In this document: in pieces, positions 15,138-23,839 of the stretch | Layout of the letters: every line of letters begins with the position of its first letter | How positions within the stretch are numbered: position 1 is the stretch's first letter | Source: Trebonia sp963771985 | GTDB taxonomy: Bacteria; Actinomycetota; Actinomycetes; Streptosporangiales; Streptosporangiaceae | Assembly: GCA_963771985.1 (NCBI GenBank) | Contig: CAVYVO010000014.1 | Coordinates: forward strand, 558,001-622,000 | Direction: 5' to 3' | Length of the DNA stretch: 64,000 nt | Notes under the pieces: model-generated | Databases searched by the model: none | The model's input: only the letters and a program-made list of their open reading frames with translations | Told to the model about the DNA's origin: nothing | Position numbers and translations under genes: made by a program

Positions 15138-16820
15138 TCAGACGACGGCGCGCAGCAGGCGGACCGGCGGGGAGCCGTGCGCCAGCATGCCGTCGTGCAC
15201 CGTGCGCTCGCCGTGGCCTTGGCCGATCAGCTCCCTGGCCAGGTCGCTGATCTCGGTGTAGCCCACGTAGTAGGTCGACAGCTGGGCCGAGGTGAGCAGC
15301 GCGCGGCGCCACTTGCCCGCCGCCTCGCCCTCCTCCTGGAAGCCACGGCCGGTCATCAGCGCCATCGCCTCGGCCTCGGTCATGCCGTGCGCATGCACGC
15401 GGGCGTCCAGGATCGCGTTGATCGTGGTGCGCAGCTGCATCTTCAGCTGCTGCATGCGAACCGCTCCCGGGTCACCTTCCCCGGGGTATCCGTGGCGGGC
15501 CATGAGCTCTTCGGTGTAGACGGCCCAGCCTTCGGTGAACGCCCCCGAGCGGAGCGCCGCCCGGATCCTCGTGGCGCCGGCGAACCGCCGCGAGTGCTGC
15601 AGCTGCAGGTAGTGGCCCGGCATCGCCTCGTGGACCATCAGGTTGTGCACCATGTGCCGGTTGTACTCCCGGTAGAACGAGGCCTTCCGCTCGTCCGGCC
15701 AGTCCGCGGGGACCGGCGCGACCGCGATGAACGTGGGCAGCGGCGCGGGCTCGAGCGGCCCCGGCGAGTCGCAGTAGGCGACCGCGATCCCGCGGTCGAT
15801 CTGCGGCATGTCGATGAGCTCCAGCGGGTCGTCGTAGAGCGTGACCAGGTCGTGGGCGCGGACGAATTCCGTCTGGGCGGCGAGTGCGTCGGCGCAGAAC
15901 CGGAGGATGGTCGTGTCGTCGGGGGCCGCCGCCGCGAGCCGGCCGAGCACCTCGCGCGGCGTGCCGCCCAGTTCGGCGGCAAGCTCGGTGATCTCTTCGG
16001 TGATCCGGTCCAGGTCGCTTTCGGCGCGGGCCAGGATCGCGTCGGAATCGGCCTGCGCCGACAGGGTGAGGGAGAGCTTGCGGGCGAAGCGCTCCGGGCC
16101 GATGCGGGGGTCGGCTTCCCGCACGATGCTCCCGGCCCCGCCGGTCTTCCTGTCCTCGAGGATGGCGGCCAGCCAGTTGCGGTGGACGGCCAGCGCCTCC
16201 AGCGCGGACGGGCGTACCTTGTCGACGGCCTTCCGGCTCGCGGGGCTTTCCCGCAGTGCGGCGTCGACCTCGTCGGTCACCAGCTCGATCGTGCCGTCGA
16301 ACTGCCCGATGGCGGTCTCCAGGTGCACCGTGGGCATGCTCTCGAGCTGCGTGCGGGCGACCGCCAGGGTACCGGGGAGCTGCGCGAGGCGTCCGGCCAG
16401 TGCGGCCAGCCGTTCGGTCAGCGGCGCGAAATCCCTGGCCAGCAGCATATAGAGCGCCTTGCCGGGGTTCGCCTGCAGCGGGTTCCACGCGTGCTCGCGC
16501 AGCTCGTCGATCTCGAAGATCCGGCGCGCGATCCCTTCGGCGAGCATCACGGCGTCCACGGCGAGTTCGGCGGGCAGCGCCGCGGTATCGACGGCGGACA
16601 CCCGGGCGGCGAAGCCGACGAGGGCCTGGCGTTCGTCGGCGCGCGCTGCCGGGTAGTCGTCGGGCAGGCGGTCGTCGAAACGGTGGTCGCCGAGCCTGGT
16701 GGCGGTATCGGGATGACGCCGCGCCAGGTCGTCGAGGTAGTCCTCGGCCAGCGTGATGAACTCAGCGGCGCCGGGGCCGACGCCGGTAGCGGCGCCGGGG
16801 CGGGGTAGGTCAGCGGTCAC
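15138..16820 (-). CDS. DUF885 family metallopeptidase-like protein
   Basis: At 560 residues this is the usual length for DUF885. The zinc motif HEAMPGHY (residues 397-404) and the downstream EGWAVYTEEL supply two His and a Glu ligand as in gluzincins. The remainder is helical. No signal peptide is present, so it is cytoplasmic; DUF885 proteins are thought to be carboxypeptidase- or aminopeptidase-like, but few have known substrates. A GTG at 16820 starts the gene, about 50 bp from the divergent GST-like gene, so the two may share a regulatory region. Confidence 0.88.
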   Translation of the reverse strand: MTADLPRPGAATGVGPGAAEFITLAEDYLDDLARRHPDTATRLGDHRFDDRLPDDYPAARADERQALVGFAARVSAVDTAALPAELAVDAVMLAEGIARRIFEIDELREHAWNPLQANPGKALYMLLARDFAPLTERLAALAGRLAQLPGTLAVARTQLESMPTVHLETAIGQFDGTIELVTDEVDAALRESPASRKAVDKVRPSALEALAVHRNWLAAILEDRKTGGAGSIVREADPRIGPERFARKLSLTLSAQADSDAILARAESDLDRITEEITELAAELGGTPREVLGRLAAAAPDDTTILRFCADALAAQTEFVRAHDLVTLYDDPLELIDMPQIDRGIAVAYCDSPGPLEPAPLPTFIAVAPVPADWPDERKASFYREYNRHMVHNLMVHEAMPGHYLQLQHSRRFAGATRIRAALRSGAFTEGWAVYTEELMARHGYPGEGDPGAVRMQQLKMQLRTTINAILDARVHAHGMTEAEAMALMTGRGFQEEGEAAGKWRRALLTSAQLSTYYVGYTEISDLARELIGQGHGERTVHDGMLAHGSPPVRLLRAVV

Positions 16821-16870
16821 GCGCGCTCCTCAGGATGACATAGTCCAGTCGACAGCCTAGTTTCGGATGC

Positions 16871-17866
16871 ATGAGCAAGACTGGCGAGTTCGTGCGCGAC
16901 ACCACGTATATCGACGGCCGCATCACGGCGGACGGACGGGACGGCTGGCCCGTGGAGCCAGGCCGGTACCGGCTGGTCGTCGCCCGCGGCTGCCCGTGGG
17001 CGAACCGGACGATGATCGTCCGCCGTCTGCTCGGCCTCGAGCCCGTGCTGTCCATGGGCATCTGCGGACCGGAACATGACTGGCGGAGCTGGACGTTCGA
17101 CCTCGATCCCGGCGGGGCCGACCCGGTGCTCGGCGTCCACTGGCTCCGCGAGGCGTACGAGAACGCGGTCCCCGGCTATGACCGCGGCGTCACCGTCCCG
17201 GCGATCGTGGACATCCCGGGCGGAGCGGTGGTGACCGCGGACTTCCGGCACATCACGCTGGACATGGAGCATGAGTGGACCGCCCTACACCGGCCGGGAG
17301 CGCCCGACCTGTACCCGGAGCGGCTGCGCGATGAGATCGAGGAGGTCAGCGCCCTTGTCTACAGCGATGTGAACAACGGCGTCTACCGCTGCGGGTTCGC
17401 CACCGCCCAGGACGCCTACGAGGCGGCCTACCGCGCGCTGTTCGACCGCCTGGACTGGCTGAGCTCGCGACTGGAGACCCGGCGCTATCTCGTCGGTGAC
17501 ACGATCACCGAGGCGGACGTGCGGCTGTGGCCGACGCTCGCCCGGTTCGACGCTGTCTACCACGGCCACTTCAAGTGCAACAGGAGCAAGCTCACCGAGA
17601 TGCCTGTGCTGTGGGCTTACGCGCGCGACCTGTTCCAGACGCCCGGCTTCGGCGACACGATCGACTTCGTGCAGACCAAGCAGCACTACTACCGGGTGCA
17701 CACCAGCCTCAACCCGTCGGGGATCGTCCCCGCCGGGCCGGATCTGTCCGGCTGGCTGACGCCGCACGGGCGCGAGGCGCTCGGCGGCCGCCCCTTCGGG
17801 GACGGGACGCCGCCCGGGCCGCCGCCGGAGGCAGAGCGCGTGCCGCCCGGCCACGGCGCCGGGTGA
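16871..17866 (+). CDS. Glutathionyl-hydroquinone reductase (Ecm4/YqjG) family, Omega-class GST-like
   Basis: The thioredoxin-fold N-domain carries the catalytic RGCPWANRTMIVRRLLGLE motif (Cys at residue ~42) and DPVLGVHWLREAY. The C-domain has the family helix block EEVSALVYSDVNNGVYRCGFATAQDAYEAA and RYLVGDTITEADVRLWPTLARFDAVY. These enzymes reduce S-conjugated hydroquinones; actinobacterial homologues are thought to work with mycothiol. The C-terminal tail is Gly/Pro-rich and probably disordered. Translation may be nearly leaderless, since no clear ribosome site precedes the ATG. Confidence 0.9.
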   Translation: MSKTGEFVRDTTYIDGRITADGRDGWPVEPGRYRLVVARGCPWANRTMIVRRLLGLEPVLSMGICGPEHDWRSWTFDLDPGGADPVLGVHWLREAYENAVPGYDRGVTVPAIVDIPGGAVVTADFRHITLDMEHEWTALHRPGAPDLYPERLRDEIEEVSALVYSDVNNGVYRCGFATAQDAYEAAYRALFDRLDWLSSRLETRRYLVGDTITEADVRLWPTLARFDAVYHGHFKCNRSKLTEMPVLWAYARDLFQTPGFGDTIDFVQTKQHYYRVHTSLNPSGIVPAGPDLSGWLTPHGREALGGRPFGDGTPPGPPPEAERVPPGHGAG

Positions 17867-18406
17867 GCCGCGGCTATCCCGCGGCGGCGGGCACTTCCTC
17901 GGGACCGTTAAACGGCATATCGGGCAGCTCTGGTTCGGATCTCGTGATGGTAACAGCGCCCGGGCCTCACTTCAGGCCAGCTAGGAAAGATCATTAAGAA
18001 CAAATCCATGGCGTTTCCGTTGCTATAGTGACTGAAACGCAACAGATTTCGAATAAATTACCTTGAACTGGCGATGAGAGAATCTCGCGTCACACATCGC
18101 AACATTACGGCCACATTCTTTGCGCCAGAGCCCGTTATAGAAGTTGAATAGCCGGGGTTTCCGGCCTTCCATATACCCAGGGAGGTATCCGGAAGAGACG
18201 ATGGCCATGATCGCGGGTCATTTGCGGCGAATAGCGCCGTTTTTGACCCGCGATCATGAAGCCGCTAGCCGAGGCCGCTGTCACCCGAAGGCAAAATATA
18301 GGGCAATTGGGACATATCTCGCCGCATACCCCGGCCATTTGCGTCGAAGGCCTCGGTCCTTCAATTTCTGTATATGAGCCAGAACCTGCTGGGACCATCG
18401 CATCGG
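17867..18406. other. 540-bp intergenic region between convergent genes
   Basis: The first ~130 bp are unremarkable. An AT-rich stretch (18000-18140) contains the inverted repeat GCGTTTC (18011-18017) / GAAACGC (18034-18040), with TATAGT between the arms. A short reverse frame (18023-18208, 61 codons) spans this and part of the repeat and is not a convincing gene. Copy B of the 167-bp repeat fills 18157-18323. Confidence 0.55.
18157..18323. repeat. 167-bp dispersed repeat, copy B (CATGATC inverted-repeat family)
   Basis: Equal in length to copy A (413-579), with conserved blocks throughout. The central inverted repeat is perfect here: CATGATCGCGGGTCA (18206-18220) and TGACCCGCGATCATG (18244-18258), around the same loop as copy A. 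Between copies the two arms change together at the G/C positions next to ATC, hinting at selection for pairing. It lies between convergent genes, like copy A. Confidence 0.8.
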
Positions 18407-19852
18407 TTAGAGACCGGCTAGCCTCCACTCCCCCAGCGATGACGGGACGGAGTCCTTGGGCGGAAGACCAGCGGAGCCACCGGACGGCCAGCGCAGGCCC
18501 GGCGCCCAATCCGGCGAGGTAGCGGCGATTACCCGGCCGTCCGGGCTGGTCAGCGCGACCGGGCTCGCGTTCGCCAGCAAGCCCGGCATGACCTGCTCCT
18601 CCAGGCTCGGCACCAGGACGTCGGCCGCGGCGACCCCGAGGAACCGGCCATCCGCGCGGACGGGTACCGAGAGGGTGATCGTGTACTCGCCGGTGCAGAA
18701 GTAGTCCACGTACGGGCCGGTCGCCTGCGGCCCCCCGGACCGGTAGGCGTCCGCGTACCACGGCGCCGCCGTGTAGTCGTAGAAGTCCGGCGCGGCGGGA
18801 TCGAGGTTGACTCTCAGCTGCTCGGGCGTTCCGGCCGGGGATGTCCACCACCACTCCAGCCACAGGGGCGCGTCGGCCAGCACGTCGGGGGCGGTGATCA
18901 CCCCGGCGCCCGCGGCGAGCCCGCGGTGTGTGGCGAGCACCTCGAAGATCGTGGGCCGGAGCGCGGCGAGATCGTCCCGCCGGGGCGGCCCGCTGGCGGC
19001 GAGCCCGGCTAGCGCGGCGCTGAGCCCGCCCAGCATCCCGAACAGACCGTCAAGCCACCTCCCCACCTGCCCAAGCCCATCGTGGTCCCTGCTCAGATCC
19101 AGCGAATACGCACGCAGCCGCAGCCCGATCATCCGCGCGGTCTCGATCGCCACCAGCCGTCGCGCGATGGCCGCCGCCTCGGCGGCCTCCCGCCGGGTGA
19201 TCGCCGCGATGAGATCGGCGCGGGCGGCGACGGCGGCCGCGTGCTGCTCGTCGCTGGCCCGCATCCAGGCCAGGTCGCCCACCTCGGCGGTTAGGCGCTG
19301 CTCCTCACGCAGCAGCCGCGGCGACTGCGCGGCGGCGGCGACTCCGACGCTGAACTGCAACGCCGCCCGCCGCCTGTCGCTGGCCGTGCGCGCCGCCGTC
19401 AGCCGGTCGAGCTGGCGGTCCAGCTCGGCTACCTCACCGGGCAGTGCCCGCTCCGCGGCCAGAGCCGCCGCGGTCGCGGCGATCGCCGCCCGGTGGTCGC
19501 CGAGATCGCGCAGTTCGGCGACGCTGAACTCCCGCAGCCGCCGGCCGAGGCCGGTGGCCGGGTCGGGCGCGGACACGAACGTCCCGCCGCCGCGGCCGCG
19601 CCTGGTGGTGACGAGCCCCTCGCCGCGGAGCACGGCCAGCGCCTCGCGCAAGGTGACCGTAGACACACCGAGCTGCTCGGCCAGCCGCGCCTCAGGAGGC
19701 AGCCGCTCACCGTCCAGCAGCAGACCGAGCCTGATCGCCTCGCTCAGCCGCTGCGCCACGAGGCCGGCCAGCCCATTCGCGCTCGCGGCCGGGGTGAGGA
19801 CGGTGCGCGCGGCGGCCGTGGTCAGTCCCACGCCGATCAGGCCAGCGCTCAT
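18407..19852 (-). CDS. GntR family regulator with FCD-like middle and Cache-like C-terminal sensor
   Basis: After a short leader the FadR-type winged helix is clear (LVAQRLSEAIRLGLLLDGERLPPEARLAEQLGVSTVTLREALAVLRGEGLVTTRRGRGGGTFV, residues ~25-90). An all-helical FCD-like region follows (~95-240). The last ~220 residues contain WLEWWWTSP..., FYDYTAAPWYADAYRSGGPQATGPYVDYFCTGEYTITLSVPVRADGRFLGVAAADVLV, which reads like a Cache ligand-binding domain, normally found in extracellular sensors. No membrane segment is present, so the sensor would be cytoplasmic. It is divergent from an APC permease across a perfect palindrome; sensing that permease's substrate is the simplest inference. The start at ATG 19852 was chosen because upstream residues are not domain-like. 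Confidence 0.82.
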   Translation of the reverse strand: MSAGLIGVGLTTAAARTVLTPAASANGLAGLVAQRLSEAIRLGLLLDGERLPPEARLAEQLGVSTVTLREALAVLRGEGLVTTRRGRGGGTFVSAPDPATGLGRRLREFSVAELRDLGDHRAAIAATAAALAAERALPGEVAELDRQLDRLTAARTASDRRRAALQFSVGVAAAAQSPRLLREEQRLTAEVGDLAWMRASDEQHAAAVAARADLIAAITRREAAEAAAIARRLVAIETARMIGLRLRAYSLDLSRDHDGLGQVGRWLDGLFGMLGGLSAALAGLAASGPPRRDDLAALRPTIFEVLATHRGLAAGAGVITAPDVLADAPLWLEWWWTSPAGTPEQLRVNLDPAAPDFYDYTAAPWYADAYRSGGPQATGPYVDYFCTGEYTITLSVPVRADGRFLGVAAADVLVPSLEEQVMPGLLANASPVALTSPDGRVIAATSPDWAPGLRWPSGGSAGLPPKDSVPSSLGEWRLAGL

Positions 19853-19940
19853 TGTGTCAGCCACCCGCCCGGGCAGGAGGCACGCCGGGGTGACAGGGCC
19901 GGGACGAGCGAAAACCTGCCGCAGGAGCTCTTGACGTAAA

Positions 19941-19963
19941 CATATAAAGCCAGATTTTATATG
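19941..19963. promoter_or_regulatory. Perfect palindromic operator in the divergent GntR/APC-permease promoter
   Basis: CATATAAA (19941-19948), a 7-bp spacer, and TTTATATG (19956-19963) form an exact inverted repeat. It overlaps a plausible permease promoter: -35 TTGACG (19931-19936) and, 17 bp on, an AT-rich -10 around 19954-19960. Binding there would block the permease and, on the other strand, the regulator itself. Confidence 0.6.
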
Positions 19964-20042
19964 CCTACGACGCGGAGACATGGGCTGGGTACCCGCAGCG
20001 GTACGGATCAACCGATTAGCGGAAGGGCTGAGGGAGGACGTT

Positions 20043-21647
20043 ATGCAGGAGGCCACGCCACATACGCCGTCCACGGTGGATGACGACGACGCGAGGCTGG
20101 AGAGCCTCGGCTACCGTCCCCAGCTCAACCGCGTGCTCGGGCTGTTCGCGAACTTCTCGGTCGCCTTCACGTACCTGTCGCCGATGGTGGGCATCTACTC
20201 CCTGTTCGTGCTCGGCCTTGGCACCGGCGGCCCCGGCTACGTCTGGCTCACCTGGCTCCCGGTGGCGGGCATGCTGCTGGTCGCCCTGGTCTTCGGCGAG
20301 CTGGCCAGCCACTACCCGATCGCCGGCGCGCTGTACCAGTACAGCAAGTACAACGTCGGGCGCAGGTACGGCTGGTTCGTCGGCTGGTTCTACGGCGTCG
20401 CGCTGCTCGTCACGGTCGCGTCCGTGGACACCGGGGTGGTCGCCTACGTCGCCGCGCTGCTGCAGAACTGGTTCAACTGGCGGATCAACCCGGCGAGCCA
20501 CGTGGTGATCCTCGTGGTCACGGTCATCTTGCTGGCCATCCAGACGACGCTGAACATCGCCGGCGCCAAGGTCATGGGCCGGGTGGCCCAGGTCGGCGTC
20601 TACGTGGAGATCCTCGGCACCGTCGGCATCGCGATCGTACTGGCCGTCCACGGCTTCCACCACGGCCTCGGCTACCTGTTCACCACCCAGGGCGTGCAGC
20701 ACGCCGCCACCAACCCGCTCGGCCTGAACTTCAACGGCAGCTACCTGGGCGCGCTGGTGATCGCCGTGCTCGCCCCCGTCTACATCTTCTACGGCTTCGA
20801 GTCGGCCGGCGACATCTCCGAGGAGACCAAGAACGCCGGGCGGCAGGTGCCGCGCGCCATGCGGCACGCGCTGATCTGGGGCGGCGTCGCGTCCTTCATC
20901 CTGACCGCCGGGCTGCTGCTCGCCATACCCGCGAAGGGCGGTATCGCGGCGGCCGTCTCCGGCGGGATCCCGTACATCCTCGGCCAGCTGCCGAGCGGCT
21001 TGCAGGACCTCCTGCTGATCCTGATCATCTTCGCGTTCTTCTCCTGCGGCACCTCGGTCCAGGGCGCGGGCAGCCGGCTCGCCTTCTCCTACGCCCGCGA
21101 CGGCGCGCTGCCCGCGTCCAAGTGGATCTCCGCGGTGAACGCGAGGTTCAAGACCCCGGTCAACGCGCTGCTCGGCGGCGCGGTGGTGACGGCGCTGTTC
21201 GTGCTGCTGGAGTTCGCCTCCCCCACGCACGACATCAAGGTCGGCTTCATCACCTACCCGGCCAACACGAACGTGCTGGTCTCGCTCGTCTCGTTCGGCG
21301 TCAGCGGGATCTACCTGTCGTTCCTGATGACGGTGATCGGCGCCATGGTGGCGCGCAGGCGCGGCTGGATTCCCGAAGGCAAGTTCCGGCTCGGCAAGTG
21401 GGCCTGGCCGGTCACGATCGTCGCCGCCGTGTACCTGCTGCTGATGCTGGTCAACGTGATCGCGCCGACGGGGCTGACCAGCCCGCGCGCCTACTTCAAC
21501 CTGGACTGGATCACCCTGCTCGTGATGGTCGTGGTCGCCGTGGTGGGCGTGATCTTCTTCCTGATCGCGCACAGCGGCCGCGAACTCAGCGGGCACATGC
21601 GCGACGACGCGGAGACTCCCGCCGCCGTCATCGCCGAGGAGGCCTAA
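20043..21647 (+). CDS. APC superfamily amino acid/polyamine permease
   Basis: This is a 534-residue protein with about 12-13 transmembrane helices. The family region LNRVLGLFANFSVAFTYLSPMVGIYSLF opens helix 1 and the consensus GFESAGDISEETKNAGRQVPRAM follows helix 6-7, as in the amino-acid transporter/GABA-permease branch of APC. The ATG at 20043 is decided by AGGGAGG seven bases upstream. The substrate is not readable from sequence; control by the divergent GntR-Cache regulator through the palindrome at 19941-19963 is inferred. The gene is followed 11 bp after its stop by the first paired-palindrome element. Confidence 0.9.
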   Translation: MQEATPHTPSTVDDDDARLESLGYRPQLNRVLGLFANFSVAFTYLSPMVGIYSLFVLGLGTGGPGYVWLTWLPVAGMLLVALVFGELASHYPIAGALYQYSKYNVGRRYGWFVGWFYGVALLVTVASVDTGVVAYVAALLQNWFNWRINPASHVVILVVTVILLAIQTTLNIAGAKVMGRVAQVGVYVEILGTVGIAIVLAVHGFHHGLGYLFTTQGVQHAATNPLGLNFNGSYLGALVIAVLAPVYIFYGFESAGDISEETKNAGRQVPRAMRHALIWGGVASFILTAGLLLAIPAKGGIAAAVSGGIPYILGQLPSGLQDLLLILIIFAFFSCGTSVQGAGSRLAFSYARDGALPASKWISAVNARFKTPVNALLGGAVVTALFVLLEFASPTHDIKVGFITYPANTNVLVSLVSFGVSGIYLSFLMTVIGAMVARRRGWIPEGKFRLGKWAWPVTIVAAVYLLLMLVNVIAPTGLTSPRAYFNLDWITLLVMVVVAVVGVIFFLIAHSGRELSGHMRDDAETPAAVIAEEA

Positions 21648-21658
21648 GGGACCGATGT

Positions 21659-21707
21659 GCCGATTGCGCAATCGGCCCTGGAAGAGCGGGTCGACTGCGC
21701 AATCGAC
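21659..21707. repeat. Paired 18-bp palindrome element, copy 1
   Basis: GCCGATTGCGCAATCGGC (21659-21676, perfect palindrome), a 13-bp spacer ending AGAGCGG (21677-21689), then GTCGACTGCGCAATCGAC (21690-21707). The starts are 31 bp apart. It lies between the APC permease and a convergent TetR gene. Each half is self-complementary, so the halves also pair with each other to give an 18-bp stem with a 13-nt loop in RNA. Confidence 0.9.
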
Positions 21708-21718
21708 ACGCGTGCGGC

Positions 21719-22348
21719 TCACGATGTAGTCAGTGCCAGGCGCAGCCAGCGCAGCAGTTCCGCGAAGTCCGCGTCGATGACCGCCTCGTCATGGGCGGCG
21801 AAACGGCCGGCCGCCTCGCTGGCCGCGAAGCCGAGGATCGCCGTGCTGACCAGCCGCTCGGCGCGGGCTATCGACTCGGCCGGAAGCCCAGCCTCGCGCA
21901 GCCCCGCGTAGACCTCGTCCCGCGCCCCGCGCGCGGCTGGCGTGACGGCCGGACGGCTGATGAGCAGCGGGAACGCCGCCGGATGACGCCGCGCCGTGTC
22001 CCTGATCGCGTAGGCGAGCGCGACAAGGCGAGCCTCCCAGGGGGCTCGGTCCTCGCCCCGGGCCGCTGACTCCCGCCCAGCGGGCCCGGGCCGCGCCGCG
22101 GTCTCGGTCAGCCGCCCCGCGGTCTCGGTCAGCCGCCCCGCGGTCTCGGTCACCTCGGCGAGCAGGGTCTCGACCAAGCCGTCGAGCAGCGCGTTCTTGC
22201 CGTCGATGTGCCGGTACAGCGCCATGGGCGTCACCCCGAGACGCCTGCCGACGGCGTGCATCGTCACCGCGTCGAGCCCCGCCTCGTCGGCCAGCGCCAG
22301 CGCGGCGGTCAGCACCGCCTCCCGGCTGATCTGCGCTAGCCGTCCCAC
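21719..22348 (-). CDS. TetR/AcrR family transcriptional regulator
   Basis: The N-terminal helix-turn-helix is canonical: ISREAVLTAALALADEAGLDAVTMHAVGRRLGVTPMALYRHIDGKNALLDGLVETLL (residues ~7-65). The C-terminal ligand domain resembles the TetR_C class of repressors. An unusual in-frame tandem repeat follows the DNA-binding domain (TETAGRLTETAGRLTETA, from 21-bp DNA units at 22098-22154) and lengthens the linker helix. The gene is divergent from the ATP-grasp gene with a ~60-bp AT-rich intergenic space holding inverted repeats, so repression of that gene is likely. Confidence 0.88.
   Translation of the reverse strand: MGRLAQISREAVLTAALALADEAGLDAVTMHAVGRRLGVTPMALYRHIDGKNALLDGLVETLLAEVTETAGRLTETAGRLTETAARPGPAGRESAARGEDRAPWEARLVALAYAIRDTARRHPAAFPLLISRPAVTPAARGARDEVYAGLREAGLPAESIARAERLVSTAILGFAASEAAGRFAAHDEAVIDADFAELLRWLRLALTTS
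22098..22154 (-). repeat. 21-bp tandem repeat inside the TetR coding sequence
   Basis: The unit GCGGTCTCGGTCAGCCGCCCC occurs at 22098-22118 and 22119-22139, with a partial third copy to 22154. The length is a multiple of three, so each unit adds seven residues (LTETAGR) without shifting the frame. Confidence 0.85.
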
Positions 22349-22366
22349 TGCCTGACCGTCCCTTAA

Positions 22367-22399
22367 GTTTATGGCGTATATTTACATTATAAACATAAA
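22367..22399. promoter_or_regulatory. Candidate TetR operator and promoter region
   Basis: Inverted repeats GTTTAT (22367-22372) / ATAAAC (22389-22394) and TTTATG (22368-22373) / CATAAA (22394-22399) flank an AT-rich core with TATATT and TATAAA hexamers usable as -10 elements on either strand. It lies in the short divergent space between tetR and the ATP-grasp gene. Confidence 0.45.
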
Positions 22400-22409
22400 G
22401 GAGGCTGCC

Positions 22410-23645
22410 ATGCGGGTACTCCTGAGCGACGGAGCCGGATTGACCGCCCGCCAGTGCGCGACACTGCTCTCCCAGGCAGGCCATGAGGTGGAAGCGCTGT
22501 CGGCCGAGCCGCTGTGCCTGTGCCGGTTCACCCGCCACGTCCGCGCGGTGCACCGGGTCCCCGCCTGCGGCGCCGATCCGTTCGCCTGGCTGGACGCGGC
22601 GCTGGAGATAGCCGACCGCCGGGACATGGAGGTTCTGCTCCCGGTTCAGGAACAGGCGGCGGTCATCGCGCTGGCGCGGGACCGGATCCGCGCCGCGGGC
22701 CTTACCACGGCGGTGCCGTCCTTCGACTCACTGGCACAGGTCCAGGACAAGGTCAGCGCGTTTCACACGCTGCGGCGGCTGAGCCTGCCGCAGCCGCCGG
22801 GGTATGTCGCGGCCAGCGCCGCGGCGCTGAGAGGCCCGTTTCCCGCCTACGTGAAGACTCCGATCGGCACCGCGTCCGCGGGGGTCATCCGCGTCGCCAC
22901 GGAGGCTGAGGTGCGCGCATGCGCCGTTCGCTGGGAGAGGGACGGCGTCTTCACGGCAGGCGGCCTGCTCGTGCAGCAGCCGGCCGAGGGGCCGCTCCTC
23001 ATGGTGCAGGCGGTGTTCACTCACGGTTCGCTCACCGCCTGCCACGCGTGCGAGCAGGTCAGGCAGGGGGCCGGCGGCGGGTCGAGCCACAAGCGCTCGC
23101 GGCGGGTCCCGGAAGCGGACAAGGCCATGGCATCGCTCGGCAGCGCGCTGGCCTGGCACGGCGCCCTCTCCGCTGACATGATCCTGACGCCGGACGGCCC
23201 CGTGTTCATCGACGTCAACCCGCGCCTGGTCGAGCCGGTCAACGCGTACTGCTCAGGCGTCGACCTGGTAGGCGCGCTCCTGTCCGCCGCTACCGGCCGG
23301 GACGAGCACATCGCGCTGCCCGGGGCCACGGACGCCGCGGCCACACACCAGGTGCTGCTTGCGGTCCTCGCCGCGGCTTGCGACAGGGGCCGCCGGGGCG
23401 TGCTGGCCGAACTGCGCGACGCCGTCACCCACCGCGGCGGCTACCGGGACAGCGGGGAGGAACTGACCCCGCTGCACGGCGACCCCGCGACGGTGCTCCC
23501 GGTGGCGGCGGCGGCCGCCGCGACACTCGCCTGCCCGGCCGCCTGGCGCTGGTTCACCGGCGGCAGCGTCACGGCCTACGCGCTTACGCCGTCGGCGTGG
23601 CGGCAGCTGAAGGCCGCCGCGCCCCGCACCCCGGCCGTGCCGTGA
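22410..23645 (+). CDS. ATP-grasp domain protein (carboxylate-amine ligase type)
   Basis: A 411-residue protein with an N-terminal Rossmann-like region (MRVLLSDGAGLTARQCATLLSQAGHEV), a linker typical of carbamoyl-phosphate-synthase-like ATP-grasp enzymes (VQDKVSAFHTLRRLSLPQPP, YVKTPIGTASAGV) and metal-binding residues in PVFIDVNPRLVEPVNAY. Such ligases join a carboxylate to an amine via an acyl-phosphate and often build peptide-like or modified small molecules. AAAGGAGG positioned 6 bp upstream fixes the start at 22410. The divergent TetR is the likely regulator. No partner biosynthetic gene is adjacent, so the substrate is unknown. Confidence 0.85.
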   Translation: MRVLLSDGAGLTARQCATLLSQAGHEVEALSAEPLCLCRFTRHVRAVHRVPACGADPFAWLDAALEIADRRDMEVLLPVQEQAAVIALARDRIRAAGLTTAVPSFDSLAQVQDKVSAFHTLRRLSLPQPPGYVAASAAALRGPFPAYVKTPIGTASAGVIRVATEAEVRACAVRWERDGVFTAGGLLVQQPAEGPLLMVQAVFTHGSLTACHACEQVRQGAGGGSSHKRSRRVPEADKAMASLGSALAWHGALSADMILTPDGPVFIDVNPRLVEPVNAYCSGVDLVGALLSAATGRDEHIALPGATDAAATHQVLLAVLAAACDRGRRGVLAELRDAVTHRGGYRDSGEELTPLHGDPATVLPVAAAAAATLACPAAWRWFTGGSVTAYALTPSAWRQLKAAAPRTPAVP

Positions 23646-23773
23646 AATGCTGACCAGGTGCCCGCGCTCACCGCGCCGCGGCGGTACGGACTGTTCCGGC
23701 GAAGCTGAAGATCATGAGGAAACCTTCAGGGAACCGATAGGCCCGCCTGATACTCCTTTCGGCCTCCGTCAAG

Positions 23774-23818
23774 GTTCGCGGCCGATTCTCAAGTTGTAAC
23801 AACCGCGAAGCCGCGAAC
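23774..23818. promoter_or_regulatory. Inverted repeats upstream of the HtrA-type protease
   Basis: GTTCGCGG (23774-23781) and CCGCGAAC (23811-23818) are exact complements, with a second small hairpin GTTG-TAA-CAAC (23793-23803) between them. The structure ends 21 bp before the ATG at 23840 and could be an operator or a structured leader. Confidence 0.45.
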
Positions 23819-23839
23819 AGAACCGGGTGGGCAGGACCA

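Noticed and set aside
18023..18208. 61-codon reverse-strand ORF between the GST-like and GntR genes
   Set aside because: No family features, aromatic/Lys-rich composition unlike neighbours, and it runs into repeat copy B; probably chance.
20016..21722. 568-codon reverse ORF opposite the APC permease
   Set aside because: Composition (Asp/His/Gln/Arg-rich) is that of a shadow frame; the forward frame is a clear permease with a ribosome site.
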